Positions 1-11,639 of a stretch of DNA of 64,000 nucleotides are shown here, in pieces. The stretch is from contig SJOL01007113.1 in the NCBI GenBank assembly GCA_004794785.1, forward strand, positions 1,683,357 to 1,747,356, read 5' to 3'. This DNA is from Opisthorchis felineus (Eukaryota > Platyhelminthes > Trematoda > Opisthorchiida > Opisthorchiidae). The notes beneath the pieces are model-generated. The model worked only from the letters and a program-made list of their open reading frames with translations, was not told the origin of the DNA and did not search any database. Numbering within the stretch: position 1 is the first letter of the stretch; each line of letters opens with the position of its first letter. Both the position numbers and the translations under genes were made by a program.

Positions 1-239
1 TCGTCCCTCTACTGTGGGAGGCGAAAACAGACAACCACCACGCGAGGGCTAATGCATATCTCGTGGTTGTATGTGGACTGCCGGGACGCAAAAAATAGAC
101 GAGGATGACTAGGGTCCTGGATCAAAAGCATGGTGGCTGACGTATGATTAACGGAGCAGTAACAAGCTGCCACAAACGTCCCAAACTGCAATCTAAAGCG
201 TCAAGACCGCTTGTCAGACCATTCTGTTAGAAAACATCC
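1..239. other. Unassigned left edge
   Basis: No gene or repeat is recognised. Only short open frames of about 60 codons occur on the minus strand, without family resemblance. The segment may be a decayed upstream part of the retrotransposon fragment that follows. Confidence 0.4.
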
Positions 240-628
240 AGGAGGCCATACAGGCACCTTCACATGTAGCTCATTGGATGAATGAAGTCCATCGTATCAA
301 GGTTACGCACAGTAACTTCGTGACAAGATGAGGTCTTGCAATCACATGGCGCAACACCAGTTCGCCTGTCAAGGACAGAGTGTACACTGCGGCTGTGCGA
401 TTCGTACTGCTTTATGAATTAGAAACCCGGCTTACACACGCAGAAAACATACGAAGGCTGTCAGTGCTTGACCATCGGTGGCTCCGAAGCATTGGACGGG
501 TCTGATGGGAACATCAGATTATTAATGCTTAGGTACGTCAGATGGTTTTAGGAAAAAGAAACTCCCACGACAGATGACTTACCAAGCCTCATAAGCTACG
601 TTGGTTAGGACGTGCTCCGCATACCGGA
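240..628 (+). pseudogene. RTE-type retrotransposon fragment A (C-terminal part, broken)
   Basis: This is a decayed piece of the region after the reverse transcriptase domain of an RTE-clade non-LTR retrotransposon. In one frame from about 365 the translation reads like VKDRVYTAAVRFVLLYE, then a block with RRLSVLDHRWLRSIGRV, then WEHQIINA. These line up block by block with fragment B at 1111-2019 (VKGRVYNAAVRSILLYG, LLVFDHRCLQSIARV). In-frame stops and frame changes make it non-coding. It stops at the motif corresponding to LGHVLRM, exactly where the tRNA-like SINE begins at about 629, so the SINE probably inserted here or marks a truncation. The clade call rests on remembered family motifs. 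Confidence 0.75.
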
Positions 629-830
629 GGCATGGTGGCTCAGTGGTTAGAATGCGAAGTTACTGACCGGAAGGCTCGTGGTTCGAACCCGACTTCCCGT
701 TTAGGCTTGGGAAACCTGGCAGTATCCTAGCCCTCGTGCTTCCTTCAGGTGGCATGGCAGTTAAGCACCGAAAGGGCGCTACTGCTGAGGACAATCTGCC
801 TCACACAGCTGTTTGCTCAGCCCTGCGCCA
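629..830 (+). mobile_element. tRNA-derived SINE, family A, copy 1
   Basis: A polymerase III type head is visible. A box A matching the tRNA consensus lies at 636-646 (TGGCTCAGTGG) and a box B at 680-690 (GGTTCGAACCC), 34 bases apart as in a tRNA. The body that follows (CAGTATCCTAGCCCTCGTG from about 720, then GCACCGAAAG near 765) is shared with the second copy at 4078-4265. The element begins where retrotransposon fragment A is cut off. The 3' boundary is approximate because similarity to copy 2 fades around 820-830. The short ORF at 736-924 lies inside and beyond the SINE and is not a gene. Confidence 0.8.
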
Positions 831-1110
831 AGTGGAAGTGACCGAGGGGCGCACCGGCAACGAAGTATGGACAACTGCCGCCTCCCTTGGTGGTGACCCC
901 GGGATTCAACTAAAACATCGTTAATGACAATGGAAGACATGACAATCGCGCGTCACAGTTATCACCTCCAACAAGCGGCTGCTCAGTTTCCCGAACTAAC
1001 GGGTCATGCCGTCGCCTCCACGACCTAGCTGTATCACCAACGCCACCCCATTGTCCGGTACAGAAACACTAGCGGCTGGAACCAAAGTACCTTTGGTGTA
1101 TAGCCAGTGC
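831..1110. other. Spacer between SINE and RTE fragment B
   Basis: GC-rich sequence without recognised coding content. It could be the far part of the SINE, or decayed retrotransposon sequence upstream of fragment B. No motif supports either choice. Confidence 0.3.
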
Positions 1111-2019
1111 CTCAAGGTTTGGCATGTGCTTCACAGGCGCAAAGAGTAAAGTGCTACTGCAAGACTGGGTAGGCTATAACCCTAGCCTCATGCTTGCGGA
1201 TGAGCCGCTTGAGGTAGTAGGCGAATTTGTCTACCTGGGCAGCTGTATCAGTCCCAGTGGTCTCGCGAAAGATTATATTTCTATCCAGATTGGGAAGGCC
1301 AGAGCAGCTTTTGTGAACATACGTCACCTTTGGCGCAGGCATGACATCAGCTTAACCGTCAAGGGTCGAGTTTACAATGCTGCGGTGCGATCGATATTGC
1401 TATACGGGTCAGAAACTTAGCCGCTGCGCGCCGAGGACATCAAAAGACTTCTAGTGTTTGACCATCGATGTCTTCAGAGCATTGCCCGAGTCTGGAGGAA
1501 ACACAAGATCAGCAATGCTGAAGTACGTCGAATGGTATTTGGAAGAAATAATTCACCCTCGATAGAAGAACTGATCACACTCCACAGGTTGCGCTGACTT
1601 GGCCACGTGCTCCGTATGTCAGTCGACCGACTTCCTCGAAGGGTTTTTTCCCAGAACCACGCGAGGGGTGGAAACGAGCCAGGGGAGGTCACACAATGAC
1701 TTGGCAACGAAGTGTGAAAGCCGTTACCAGCAAACTCAGCTGCACTGGTCATTGCCGTCTCCCTGGATGGGGACCCCGAGACGGGCCACATCAATGGCTA
1801 GAGACATTGTCAGACAGGGCCCAGTCACGCACTCAATGGCGCTCGTGCATCCAAGCTATTGCCTTCAATGCACAACAGCCTTCCTACTCCCCCCCACAAA
1901 AAATGCAATTACAGACCTGTGTACGCGCCAACTCCCGCCTCCCCAAATCATCGGTGCAAATTGTGGCAGCTACAAACACTGTACAAGTACGCGGTTCTTA
2001 CAACTGATAATGATGATGG
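1111..2019 (+). pseudogene. RTE-type retrotransposon fragment B, C-terminal end with 3' tail
   Basis: The frame from 1124 encodes the conserved stretch after the RT palm: FVYLGSCISPSG, KARAAFVNIRHLWRR, VKGRVYNAAVRSILLYG, then after a TAG stop PLRAEDIKRLLVFDHR and ISNAEVRRMVFGR. Two family tryptophans have become stops (TAG at 1418-1420; TGA in the LR-stop-LGHVLRM block near 1597). A frameshift near 1640-1690 moves the reading to the frame of 1696-2007, which carries MTWQRSVKAV, LPGWGPRDGPHQWLETLSD and SRTQWRSCI. The stop at 2005-2007 is the first TGA of a TGATAATGATGATGG tail, the short tandem-repeat ending typical of RTE elements. The copy is 5'-truncated and dead. It is the best preserved of the RTE fragments here. 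Confidence 0.88.
2005..2019 (+). repeat. Microsatellite-like 3' tail of RTE fragment B
   Basis: TGATAATGATGATGG starts at the stop codon of fragment B. RTE elements usually end in short tandem repeats rather than poly(A), so this marks the 3' end of the insertion. Confidence 0.6.
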
Positions 2020-2647
2020 TATAGCCGGTAAACTGAAACGAACTGTTTTAACAGATGATAAGCCACGCTGTTCTCCAAAATATTTCGCCCGCAGCCACAC
2101 ATTTTTTATACCATGTCCTACAGCTCACTAATAATCGATCTCTAATTTCTGTTTCGCGTTCTGACCTGAATAACCATGCGTTCAATCAGACTACACACTG
2201 ACCACGAGGACTATGGAGGGGCTGTGGATCAAACGCTTCAAAATAGACGGTTGGCGCCAGAACGCAATATCAAATTAAGCCGTGGGCTCCAATATTCGCT
2301 CTACAACGGGCATCCCTTAGACTCCGCTCTGGAGAGCAACGGGGTGAACATCAATCTCGATTTCACATACCAGATCGTGACTCCTACAAGTGATACTTCA
2401 TTGGGAGTTTCTTTTGGCCATAGCACGAGGCTTGTCTTCTAACCAGACCGCTGGTGATGGTTGTGCTACCCCCATGACAGACGCATGAAGTTTCCAACGA
2501 TATAGTCTCGTTCGAAGGCCATTATTGTTCAAGCGCAGGTTCGGACTTAATTTGGGACCTACACAAGATGATCTAGTGGTCTTTACACATCAATATAGAT
2601 CCTTCCAGTAAGATACGTCGTCATCCGGCGTTACGGGCACCTACCCT
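2020..2647. other. Region 3' of the S17 gene, no recognised gene
   Basis: The segment contains an 88-codon plus-strand ORF (2176-2442) with no family resemblance. On the minus strand it is the downstream flank of the S17 gene. No AATAAA signal was noticed close to the S17 stop. Confidence 0.3.
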
Positions 2648-3184
2648 TTAGCGCATGTCACTAACCTGCGGGATGAAAAGCCGCAAAACACCATGAGAGA
2701 AACGATTGTATTCAAAAAAGCTCAGGCTTTCACAAGTGGCTGTATTGCTCTGAGGTTCTTCGCATGTGGAATATTCTGATGGTATAAATGATGGGGGTGA
2801 ATGCATACCTACCATGCTTTGCAACATTTCTTGCGTAACCGGATCCAGCTCGGCACCAATTGTGTCGAAATGTGAAATCTCAGGCTGATAGTTATCGCGC
2901 CTTTCACGCTCTTCCTCCTGCATTTTCACGCTAATGCCTCGCACATTCCCCGTTTCCAACCGCTTCATCAGATGCGTAACGTATCCAGCGATTTTATTTC
3001 TCAATCGCTTGGAGTTGATGCAAGCGATATCTTGACAAACCTTCTTATTTGTATGAAAATCACGGGTAAGTCGGCCGTAGAATCGTTCGATGATGAACCG
3101 GGAAGCCTTTTTGACGGTTTTTGTGCGTACTCGACCCTATAAAAGGTCGTTAAGCATGGAAGAACGGGGCAGGTGGGTTACCAT
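2648..3184 (-). CDS. RPS17: 40S ribosomal protein S17 (eS17), three-exon gene
   Basis: eS17 is a component of the small ribosomal subunit. On the minus strand the start codon (3184-3182) is followed at once by a GTAACC donor. A 45-nt intron ends in TTTTATAG, and exon 2 (3136-2813, 108 codons) opens with [18 protein letters not shown]. It runs through [48 protein letters not shown] and ends [12 protein letters not shown], an almost continuous match to animal eS17. A GTAGGT donor at 2812 and a CCCGCAG acceptor ending at 2666 lead to a five-codon last exon (VSDMR, stop 2648-2650). This gives 114 residues, about 20 fewer than vertebrate eS17, with the shortening confined to the variable C-terminal tail. 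The last exon is therefore the least certain part and a further 3' exon may exist. No disabling change is seen, and the introns argue against a processed pseudogene. Confidence 0.93.
2666..2812 (-). other. Intron 2 of RPS17 (open, in frame)
   Basis: A 147-nt intron starting GTAGGT and ending CCCGCAG after a pyrimidine-rich stretch. It is exactly 49 codons long and has no stop in the gene's frame, so unspliced RNA would still reach the same stop codon with 49 extra residues. Those residues do not resemble eS17, which supports intron status. Confidence 0.6.
3137..3181 (-). other. Intron 1 of RPS17, directly after the start codon
   Basis: A 45-nt intron with GT (3181-3180) and AG (3138-3137) ends. 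It separates ATG from the GGT codon of residue 2. A first intron placed at the initiator codon is common in ribosomal protein genes, and introns this short are usual in flatworms. Confidence 0.85.
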
Positions 3185-3198
3185 CTTGCACGCCGACC

Positions 3199-3963
3199 TT
3201 GACGAATAAGCCGCCAATTATAAGTGACCGGTTAAAACGAATGAATAATCTGAGTCAACCGGTGTGTTATCTTTTCGAGCACCGGAGCTCAGAGAGTGGG
3301 ATTTCTTCGGCCATCTCTACTGGGGAGGCTGTGGCTTCAAGGGATCGAAGCTCCCAGTGCTTACTGGGGCCGGTCAGTCTGCGAATCACTGCGGAAAATG
3401 AACTTCCAGTCCTTGTTAGGACAGCGCCTACGAGAAAAGGCCGGAAGGAAATTCCAGTGGTTGCGAAAGTGAAACGGAGCGGCTTTTTGAGTGACTGTGC
3501 CCGTAGCGGTCGCCCAAGCTGATTAGTGCGTAAATGTCCACTATCCCCCTCGCGTTTCGTTTTGTTCCGCATACCACAACTTGCATCACGAAACAACACC
3601 ATGACATTAATCCGAACTTTGGTCAACAACGGGTTCTGTGAACTCGTTAAGGGCACAATGTGTTTTCACATTGTTTTTTACGTTCCACTCAAGATAAATA
3701 AGAACAAAACACACGACACCCACAACCCAACTTCTCAGCACTACGCGCGTCTAGTCGCTCAAGAATTGCAGCGCGCCGTCCACGGAAAACCAGGAAATAC
3801 GTGTGGCTGTTACAACGGCGAAGAAAACACGAAACCTGTATCCGGACCTCCAACGGAATTTATCGACTCGTACCTACGAAACGATAAGTCCCTCTATCAA
3901 TATATACCCATTGTAATAATACCTATTGTAATAATTCAACGAAACAGTTTATATTGGTGCTAG
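3199..3963. other. GC-rich region with overlapping unidentified ORFs, upstream of RPS17
   Basis: Three open frames overlap here: 107 codons (3199-3522, plus), 129 codons (3267-3656, minus) and 145 codons (3526-3963, plus). None matches a family I recognise. The plus-strand pair would be divergent from RPS17. The start of RPS17 transcription must lie just upstream of 3184, so the first bases overlap its promoter. The frames could be exons of a neighbouring gene or chance openness in GC-rich sequence. Confidence 0.25.
3907..3936 (+). repeat. 15-bp tandem duplication
   Basis: Two adjacent units, CCCATTGTAATAATA and CCTATTGTAATAATT, differ at two positions. The duplication lies at the end of the 3526-3963 ORF and produces its repeated IPIVI residues. 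Confidence 0.8.
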
Positions 3964-4077
3964 TAGTTTTTCGTCCATATAACTATATTTTGGGTTATAG
4001 TAGAGCACCAGCATGTCCAGGTATGTCGGTTGTTGGAATAAGGATGAATAGCAGATGCACGGGCCGTGAACCCGACC

Positions 4078-4265
4078 CAGCGAGATGGCTCGGTGGTTAG
4101 AGCGCGAATTTACTGACCTGGAGGTCTGTGTCTCGAGCCCGACTCCTGAATCTAGATGTCTCCTGTCTCGCAGTATCCCAGCCCTCGTGCTTGTTTCGAG
4201 CGGCATAGCAGCTGGGCACCGAAAGCTTGTTGTAGCTGAACAATGCGTGTGTGAGCCTGGCCCAG
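4078..4265 (+). mobile_element. tRNA-derived SINE, family A, copy 2
   Basis: Box A is at 4086-4096 (TGGCTCGGTGG) and a box B related to the consensus at 4130-4140 (GTCTCGAGCCC). The following body shares CAGTATCCCAGCCCTCGTG and GCACCGAAAG with copy 1 at 629-830. The tRNA part is more decayed in its B box than in copy 1. The short ORFs over this segment on both strands are repeats, not genes. Confidence 0.8.
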
Positions 4266-6852
4266 AATCCGGCAAAGATCCTTACGCTCTGCACTACAGC
4301 AACGACATGTTAAGTACGATGGCTCATTTTGGGTGGTACACGAGTAGGAAGCAGAATTCTCGTTCACCCACTTTGCTAGGCTATCGACGCTGAACACGAA
4401 TTCACGTTGCGTGATTGAAAATGTAAGGAGAGCGAATTTGGCTCCACCATTTTTGACAGTACGCCTTAAAGGAATTACAGCGCTACTGATTTTGGAGCAG
4501 AGCAAGGCCTGAAATGTCCGTAACACGAGGTCACTTGCACCAGTGGAGTGGTGTGGAGGCTGACAAGAGTTGGCATGGTGCAGTACATGATTTCACGTTC
4601 ATTACTCCAGTCGCGGGGCGAATATCAGGTGAATAGGAGGGGTAAGAATAGTGTGGTGTTGGTGATCGGGTACTGAGCGTTCCTACCGGACTATCCACAG
4701 GAGGCTTCAGCGAAAATTTGGAGTCTGTTAATTTGGAATAAAGCAGCATAAAGTCTAAAGTATCTGGGGTTCCACAATACGGATTGGCCGGTCTAGTCAC
4801 GTTCTTGGAAAGGCGAGGCGCCACCATATGAGGGAAACTTCGTTAAGAATACAAACTTGCGGAGATGGAGCGCGACAGACGCCTGCCTACTGGAAGAATC
4901 TCTTGAGCGCTTCTGTCTCTATTATGATGTTCGGTGTCAGCGTGCTACATTTTCTGATGGCTCAAAATTACCCACTTGAATAATTGTAACTGAATGGACC
5001 AAGAATGTTGTTTTCGGAGATTCAGTATATAAGCTTATATATTAATAACCTTATTTCGGCTAGCTTCGGTAAGGCGTTGAGCTAAGTTTCTTAGCAAAAG
5101 TACAGTTTGCGTTTTACAGGGGGTTGAAAAGGAACCTTTTACATGTTTGGCGCGCTTTACCCTCATCGATGGCCCTATGACTGTGATTGAAAACGAAACA
5201 CGGCATGTTTATGCAGAGGGTTAATCAGTCGCTCAGGCTCCATGACCAATTTGAGGCTCTGAGGCACACGGACCGCAGATTTGTGTTATACTTCTCAACA
5301 CACTAGGGGTACACTGTCCTCAAAGGGTGGCTTATGCACAGTCGAAGGTTGTTCGCTTTGACAACAACGGGAATAACTTGTTGAAAACTCACATGGTCGG
5401 CTTGCGGAACACACGCATCATTTCGGTAGCCTTGGGCACACCACTCGGGACGCGTTTCAGCGCGGTACTTTAATGCGAAGCGCAGATCGCTCCTGCTTGT
5501 GGCTGTAGGGAACTAACGGCTGACGATTTGCGTGTTCACAATGTTTCGTCTCAAAAAGACTACGTAAGCGTCGTTTCTATCAATAGGACCCCCGGAAAAC
5601 GGGGATTAAAAGCTTCCTTATGTGCAGATGGTAGGTTGATTAAAATGGAACTTATCCTCGTGTGTATGGGTTTTACTTCCAACTTCCACATTTTTGGACA
5701 CCTCACACGGTTTGCTCAACACGTGGATCCTGCAAGCGTCCCAACCAACAGTCAGTGAGGTTGTCACGCGTCTATTTGTTTTTCATCGTGCGCGGTCAGT
5801 GCGTCCCATTCTGTGAGCTTCATTATAAAATATTGTGTTGGGCCAGCTTCCAGCATACCACAGGCAATTTCTGGAATAAAACTTGCTGGCGCTGCCACCG
5901 CTGGAACTTCCTGAACCCACTAACAAGACCGTCTTCGAAATGAATTCCACCGACTCTTTAACAAACTGTACCTATTGCAGGAACGCGAGGGCGTAAAATC
6001 TTCGGAATCCGTCGTCGTGTACTGCAACGTTCTTCCAACGACACCATAGGACATGCAGCCGCAGCCAGTTTTGCACCTATTTTACAATGTCACTAACGTG
6101 TGCAGTCTGTGCTATGTGCCAAGTCACATTTCGCCAGCGTAGAATACTTCCAGATTTTACACCGCGACTCTGAGCCGCATTCATAACAATCGAGGAAAGT
6201 GTGTCCGTCGAAGACCACGGGCCTGCCGGCAAGCATCACGCATACAGTAAGGAAGATGCTTTTGATTATAATTTTGAACCAGATGCAGTTCTAGCGGCCA
6301 ATGACGACAAAGAGATGAGGTGATGTATTGAAAGGGTTTAAGTGGGGTCAAAGTCCTTCGTGACAGCCCTAATCCAACATTTTTCTGAAAACTTGAGACG
6401 TCGGTTAGGCTTGCAGGGTACTAATATTCCGCTGGTAACGCTGACTTCAGTGTTGTCCTTCAAGATGCAACTACACCAAAAAGGTGCAAGAGGTGTAATC
6501 AGATTGGTGGCAACTTTCTTGCAATCATGTAAACCCGGCAGCAAATTCAAAAATTAAAAATTAGGATCTATAGGTGCCTCGGTGGAGAACAATTGCACAA
6601 GGTGAACGAAACCTTCATCTGCAAACCCGCACTTGAGGAACTAGTCAGTACTTGACTACGCGGGAGTTCTGTGACTGGGGGCTACGAGGACCTACAACCT
6701 GTCTCAGTAGGAGCTAATCACACCGGTGTTCAGCCATTCGAGGCCGGACGGTTGTGTTCAAACAATAGTCAGAAGGTTGCGGGTTCACAACTCTCAAGAT
6801 TTTGTGAGATGGGCACCATTGATGTTTCCCGATAAGAATGAAACGGTTGCAA
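4266..6852. other. No recognised gene
   Basis: Only short ORFs are present. The longest, a minus-strand frame at 4531-4827, is rich in Pro, Ser and Thr and unassigned. A weak tRNA box-B-like string near 6778-6790 lacks a matching box A and was not called. Confidence 0.3.
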
Positions 6853-6896
6853 AAGAGCCTCTTGGCTTTTTAGCATAGATTGGCTTTACTTACAAG
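6853..6896 (-). mobile_element. Terminal fragment of repeat family B
   Basis: On the minus strand this reads GCCAATCTATGCTAAAAAGCC followed by AAGAGGCTC. It corresponds to the conserved block (TATGCCAAAAAGCCGAGAAGCAC) at 34905-34940 and 59335-59362. Only the terminal block is present. Confidence 0.5.
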
Positions 6897-8002
6897 ACCA
6901 AATTTCGAGCAAAAGCTACAAATAACAAGTCACAAAAATCACGATCAAAACTTCAAGATCTGAGGATCGCCCGGATTAAGTTTACGTGGTAGTGAAGCCT
7001 TGGTTCGAAAGCCCCAATAAGTAAGCGTTACACGTTAACACGAAGCGCGTGATATAAAGCCTATACGGAGTAGCGAAATGCGCCGTCATACACTAGTCCA
7101 GGCTCAGCATTCTGCCGCGGGAACTAGAGAATCTGGACTTGTTGCAGATAACTCGCTGTGCATGGACAAGGTGCTACAAACGCTGCTACCAAAAGAAGGC
7201 ACATCGACAAATGAAATATCACCATAGGACAGATTTAACTGCACAGTCCGCTCCTGCCGGTCTATCCGGAGCAGCTCACGTAGCTCTACGTTGTAGTCTA
7301 ATCAGGCTCTTCAGTTTATGAGGAACGAGACAATCTACAGGCTCTTCTTGATGTGGATTTTTTTCATTAAGTATGATTAGTGCTCAGCTTTTGTTTTCCG
7401 TGGATTAAGAAGCAGCGGCATCTGAAAGTAAATAAGGTGAGTTTTGAGCCACGAGTCAGAATTTGAACTATCTTTTAGAACTTCTATGGTGGCATTACTC
7501 GTGTCAGTTTTGTTTGGCGGGTAAGACCTATTGCGTCATTCACCGCGTTTTCACAAGACCGGGCTGAATACACCTATTTGCATTTCATTTGCAGAACACT
7601 GGTTATGGACCTGGTGATTGCGCGCCGATACATCCTGGAGGAAATTGAGGAATGTTGCTAAATGTTGGACGTTTTATTCAGACTGCCTCCACTACTCTGC
7701 CTCATGCACTTTGTGGGGCTTCAAGGGAAACGGAACGTTAATCCTTAAGGCAACGTGGAATCTGTCCGCTATGATAGTCACTATTTTTGCTTACTCTGGG
7801 ACTGCTTTCTGTGCTTCAAATTCCTGACGACTAAGCTGGATACACCTCAAAGATGGGTTGCTGCTGAATTGAGGCGGCATTTTAGTGCATTGAAGCCTCC
7901 GGTCATTGAGACCATATATGGGCCCTTCGCGATGAATAGGCAAGGAGTTGATTCTCTAAAGGTGTTCTGCAAATAGAGGCTGCAGTCGGTTGGTGCACGT
8001 GG
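6897..8002. other. No recognised gene
   Basis: The segment contains overlapping short ORFs (7618-7827 and 7755-7976, plus) without family resemblance or convincing splice sites. Confidence 0.3.
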
Positions 8003-8446
8003 TCACCATAAATTAAGAGGGATTGGAACTTTGACCGGTGACATTTCCCAGGGGATTAAAGGGTAGAATAATTCAGAATCGGGTGTGTACACGTGGCGAC
8101 AAAGACGATCACGTTTCGTATGTCGTCCTCCGCATTTTGACTGTTGAAAGCTCAGTGAAGTAAACATCAGAAAATTGAGTCCGAGATGAATCATGGTTTG
8201 CGATTGGCACATCATTGAGTTGTTGCACGATGGCATCTGAGGAACAAATACATGAGAGATTACTCTCCTTGCGTAGTTAGGCATCCACTTTACTATCTGC
8301 TGCTGTTCACCAGCGTCTACTTTTGATGCACGCGATTGTCCATTTGGCCCGCAAATGATTGTGTCAGAGAGTGCAAGGGTTGTTAGTGGGAGCTGTCTCG
8401 CCAACAATGAAAAAAACAATCTTGGTGTCACAAAAGTTGCAGTCAT
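8003..8446 (-). CDS. Unidentified 147-codon ORF
   Basis: An ATG-started frame whose first 30 residues (MTATFVTPRLFFSLLARQ, then PLTTLALSD) look like a possible signal peptide or membrane anchor. The rest is hydrophilic with several cysteines (CNNSMMCQ, SKCGGRH, RLCRH). No domain is recognised. Several ORFs of this length are expected by chance in 64 kb, so coding status is unproven. It could be a single exon of a larger minus-strand gene. Confidence 0.2.
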   Translation of the reverse strand: MTATFVTPRLFFSLLARQLPLTTLALSDTIICGPNGQSRASKVDAGEQQQIVKWMPNYARRVISHVFVPQMPSCNNSMMCQSQTMIHLGLNFLMFTSLSFQQSKCGGRHTKRDRLCRHVYTPDSELFYPLIPWEMSPVKVPIPLNLW

Positions 8447-11400
8447 TTCTTCAGTTTTGCCCGTTTTCAGTCTCCTGCAATGAATGGTACCTTAAGTGTA
8501 CGTGGGACGAAAGACAACCCTTTTGTGCTTGAAAATTGTTGGGTAAAGTAAAAAACACCTTAACAAGGCATTCCAGCATACAAATTAGTTTCATTGAACA
8601 TGTAAAGCAATACTTTTCCTGTTCTCTTTTGTCAAAAACCCCCAACTCTGAGTTATAACGAGGCTATCGTCGCATCCATCGAAGCTAACAGATCAGTGAT
8701 GGTCTTTGCTGTTATGCCAGGGCCAGTCAACTATGCTCCGTGGCTGTACATTCGGACGAATCAACTGGTGAGCCCAAACTGCAATGTGACCAAAAAAAGA
8801 AAACCGCTGTGCGGAATGACTCGACGGAGAGTCAACTGTTGGTGGTGGTAGGTGGGGTTGGTAGCCGTTCCTGGTACGCTGATGCGTGGAACTTGCCTAT
8901 ATCACATCTTCGTATTTAGCAAAAAACCTTCGCAAGCCCATCAATGTAAACGACAGTAAACTCACATTTTTATTATCACAAACAAATCCAGACATGGGCG
9001 CAAGTGTGTGCGAAACCACTCGAATACCTTGCAAATCTCGAAAAAGATCCTGCAAGCGGGACAACTGATCACGCAGGCAACAAACCGTTGACTTAGGTTT
9101 TTATGGACCTACTCGCAAATCCACATGGATGATTTGACAGACCTCAGTGAACCATAAATCATTTGCTACCGCCTTTCATCTAACATTTGTTCTCTTGCAC
9201 ACACTTTCCAGAATGCATGGTCTTGCGAACGCTGCATGTTGAAACACACTATAACGGGGCGACCATCGTGGTAAACCACAAGAACAAACGACCAGGAGTC
9301 GAAATTTGTGTACCCGAATATGGCCTTATTGTATCTGTCTGTGGATAACAATGGACTTATTGTCGACCACGCGTTTCAGCGCGACCATGCTTGCGGACAA
9401 TTGTGCACCACGGACGTGTACCTGACACCACAAAAATGCTTCCTCGGACTTTGTCGTTGAAAGCAACACGCGCCTGTTCCCTTAGTTAAAAGTTTAGCAG
9501 TTTGGGCGCAAATTAATGAGGAAACGATACTCCCAACAGGGGAAGTGCTTCGGTGTCTGCTCTGTTACGTTGTATTCATCCGCAAGGCGTCCTATGAACC
9601 CGCAGAGCATTGAACAACGTTACGTATTACTTGATGGCATTTTCTAGGGCGAGGTGCATGGTGTCGCCATAATGAGTGAAAATGATTCCAACCTTATGGT
9701 GGCTGAAGTGGCAGAGTAAAATTTACCACTCAAACGAACATAGGAGGCTTATTTGAGGATTTGGCGGACACACCCAAAAGCATTTAGAATGGATCCAGAC
9801 CACACAAGAAAAGCACAACTAATGAATTATTGGAGCGTCACATCAGCTTATATAGGATCCTGACGTGGCCTTTAAACCGTAAGCCGATCCGGACCTTAAG
9901 TAGCCAACTCCTTAAATAGAGTAAGTAACCCAACGCTTCAGACTAGAGAGCTACGCCGAAGTGGGCAGTACGTACTAGCGGCTGAAGATTCAGCCACACT
10001 TCGTGGCCGGTAGTGCGTAGAGCTACTGTAGACCCTGTTGCTATTCCGTGACCCCACGTTCTGGTTTCGGAAGGAAATTCTAGTCTACAGTCTACAGATA
10101 ACATCGAGAGTATGTGAGGGAGGCTTGGTGGTTATATTGTTTAATAGGTCTCACAATAAGCCCGCAAGGGAGAGACGAAAGAAAGCTGCCGGTGAATGTG
10201 TCAATGTGTAATTAGTTACCTTCCTGGTTGCGTGTAAAAGTAGACGGAGGGAAGTCACTAGTAACAATGAAGGATGATAGGAGACGTCAGAAGTCACACA
10301 TTTATTTGTTGGCCATGCCGTATGCACCAAGCGGGACTATCAGGGTGACATCAACACGCGTCGGCTGATACAACCTGAAGGTATATTTAGTTGTAGGCTA
10401 CATTTTGGTGTGGGAGCCTACACTTTCAGGGCACCCAACAGTAGACAAGAGAACGGTTTAAATTCTCGAACAAGGCCCTATCGCCCAAATGCTTGAAAGC
10501 ATGTTAACGATGGTTAACGTAATGGTCGTGGAGTGGTTCTACGCTTTTAGGGAGCAAGGCATCACGCATGCTTTAACTTCCGAACTAGAGAGTCGCAAGA
10601 CTGCACATATCAAACCTATGTACACTAACCAGCTAGGTAGGAGAAACTCTGTGTATACTGATTAACACAATAAAAGCTAGTTTGGTTCTAAGATTGGTCA
10701 CGTTAAAAATCCAACTCTTACGCGACAATTTATTGTGTCCCTACCCCTGAGTATTAATGAATGTCCTGACATGGATGTTTATCCGCTGTTCCTAACGTCA
10801 CTCAAATCCGGATCGTGGTAATTTAACTGCAATCCATTGTAAGCTAATTTCCGCTCAAATGACCTTGATCCTTAGTTTCTGTAATCTGGTTTCCCTTATT
10901 GTGCACCACAGTAGTCTTAGAAATTGATTTGGGTGTGTTACGAGTAGATTTCAAGTTACGGTAGGGGGAAAGAGCGTGAGGGTTGGTACTCGGCACCTAT
11001 GAAAATGGATTAGATGGGTACAACGAGTAGTTGGAAGGATTGCTTTGACGTGGGCACAGGAACCGATCTAGCTAGTGAAGATGTACCACTTGTCAGTTCC
11101 TACCAATGCCCCTATGTGAAGTTGTTTTGAAAGTTTGGGGGAGAGTAGATGAATGACAGCCGATAAGAGTGTCACACTTAGCGGCCGAAGTGTCGTCAGA
11201 GGGGAGAACGGTGGGGTTTGTAGTCAAAGGATAGAGAGGGGCGACAGTGTTGGAGTGTTTGAACTTGTGGACTGGTGAGGGGCCAATTTAGCAGTGCTGT
11301 GTTTGCGGATTCCAGCATTACGTTTCATAATGCGCAAGTTCGGCTGGCTAGAGCTATTGAGTTTTTTCGTAGAGGCTTTCACCGCCGTATATAGGGTGTA

Positions 11401-11639
11401 TAATTGCAAACTATTAACGGAACGAGAGGAATCTGGAGAAGGGAAAGTGCAACGGTAGCTGGAACCTGAGGGCTAGACCGCTGGTGCTCCTTTTAAGGCA
11501 CTTCTATCCGAAACAGGAAACCGCTGTGCTGATCCATCGGTGAAGAACACCGTCGTTTCAAGGCGAACGAGTGTCAGAGACACCGGTTTTAGGGATCAGG
11601 CGGCTTCAGACACAACGTTGGCACGGCTCTGTGGAAATT
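8447..11639. other. No recognised gene
   Basis: About 3.2 kb with no ORF over 65 codons, no tRNA-like head and no recognised repeat. It is probably intergenic or intronic. Confidence 0.35.

Noticed and set aside
629..700. Functional tRNA gene
   Set aside because: Boxes A and B fit, but the acceptor stem does not pair and the sequence continues into a SINE body shared with another copy.
5540..5575. GAGACGAAAC on the minus strand
   Set aside because: No CUGAUGA box lies upstream, so it is only a chance GAAAC.
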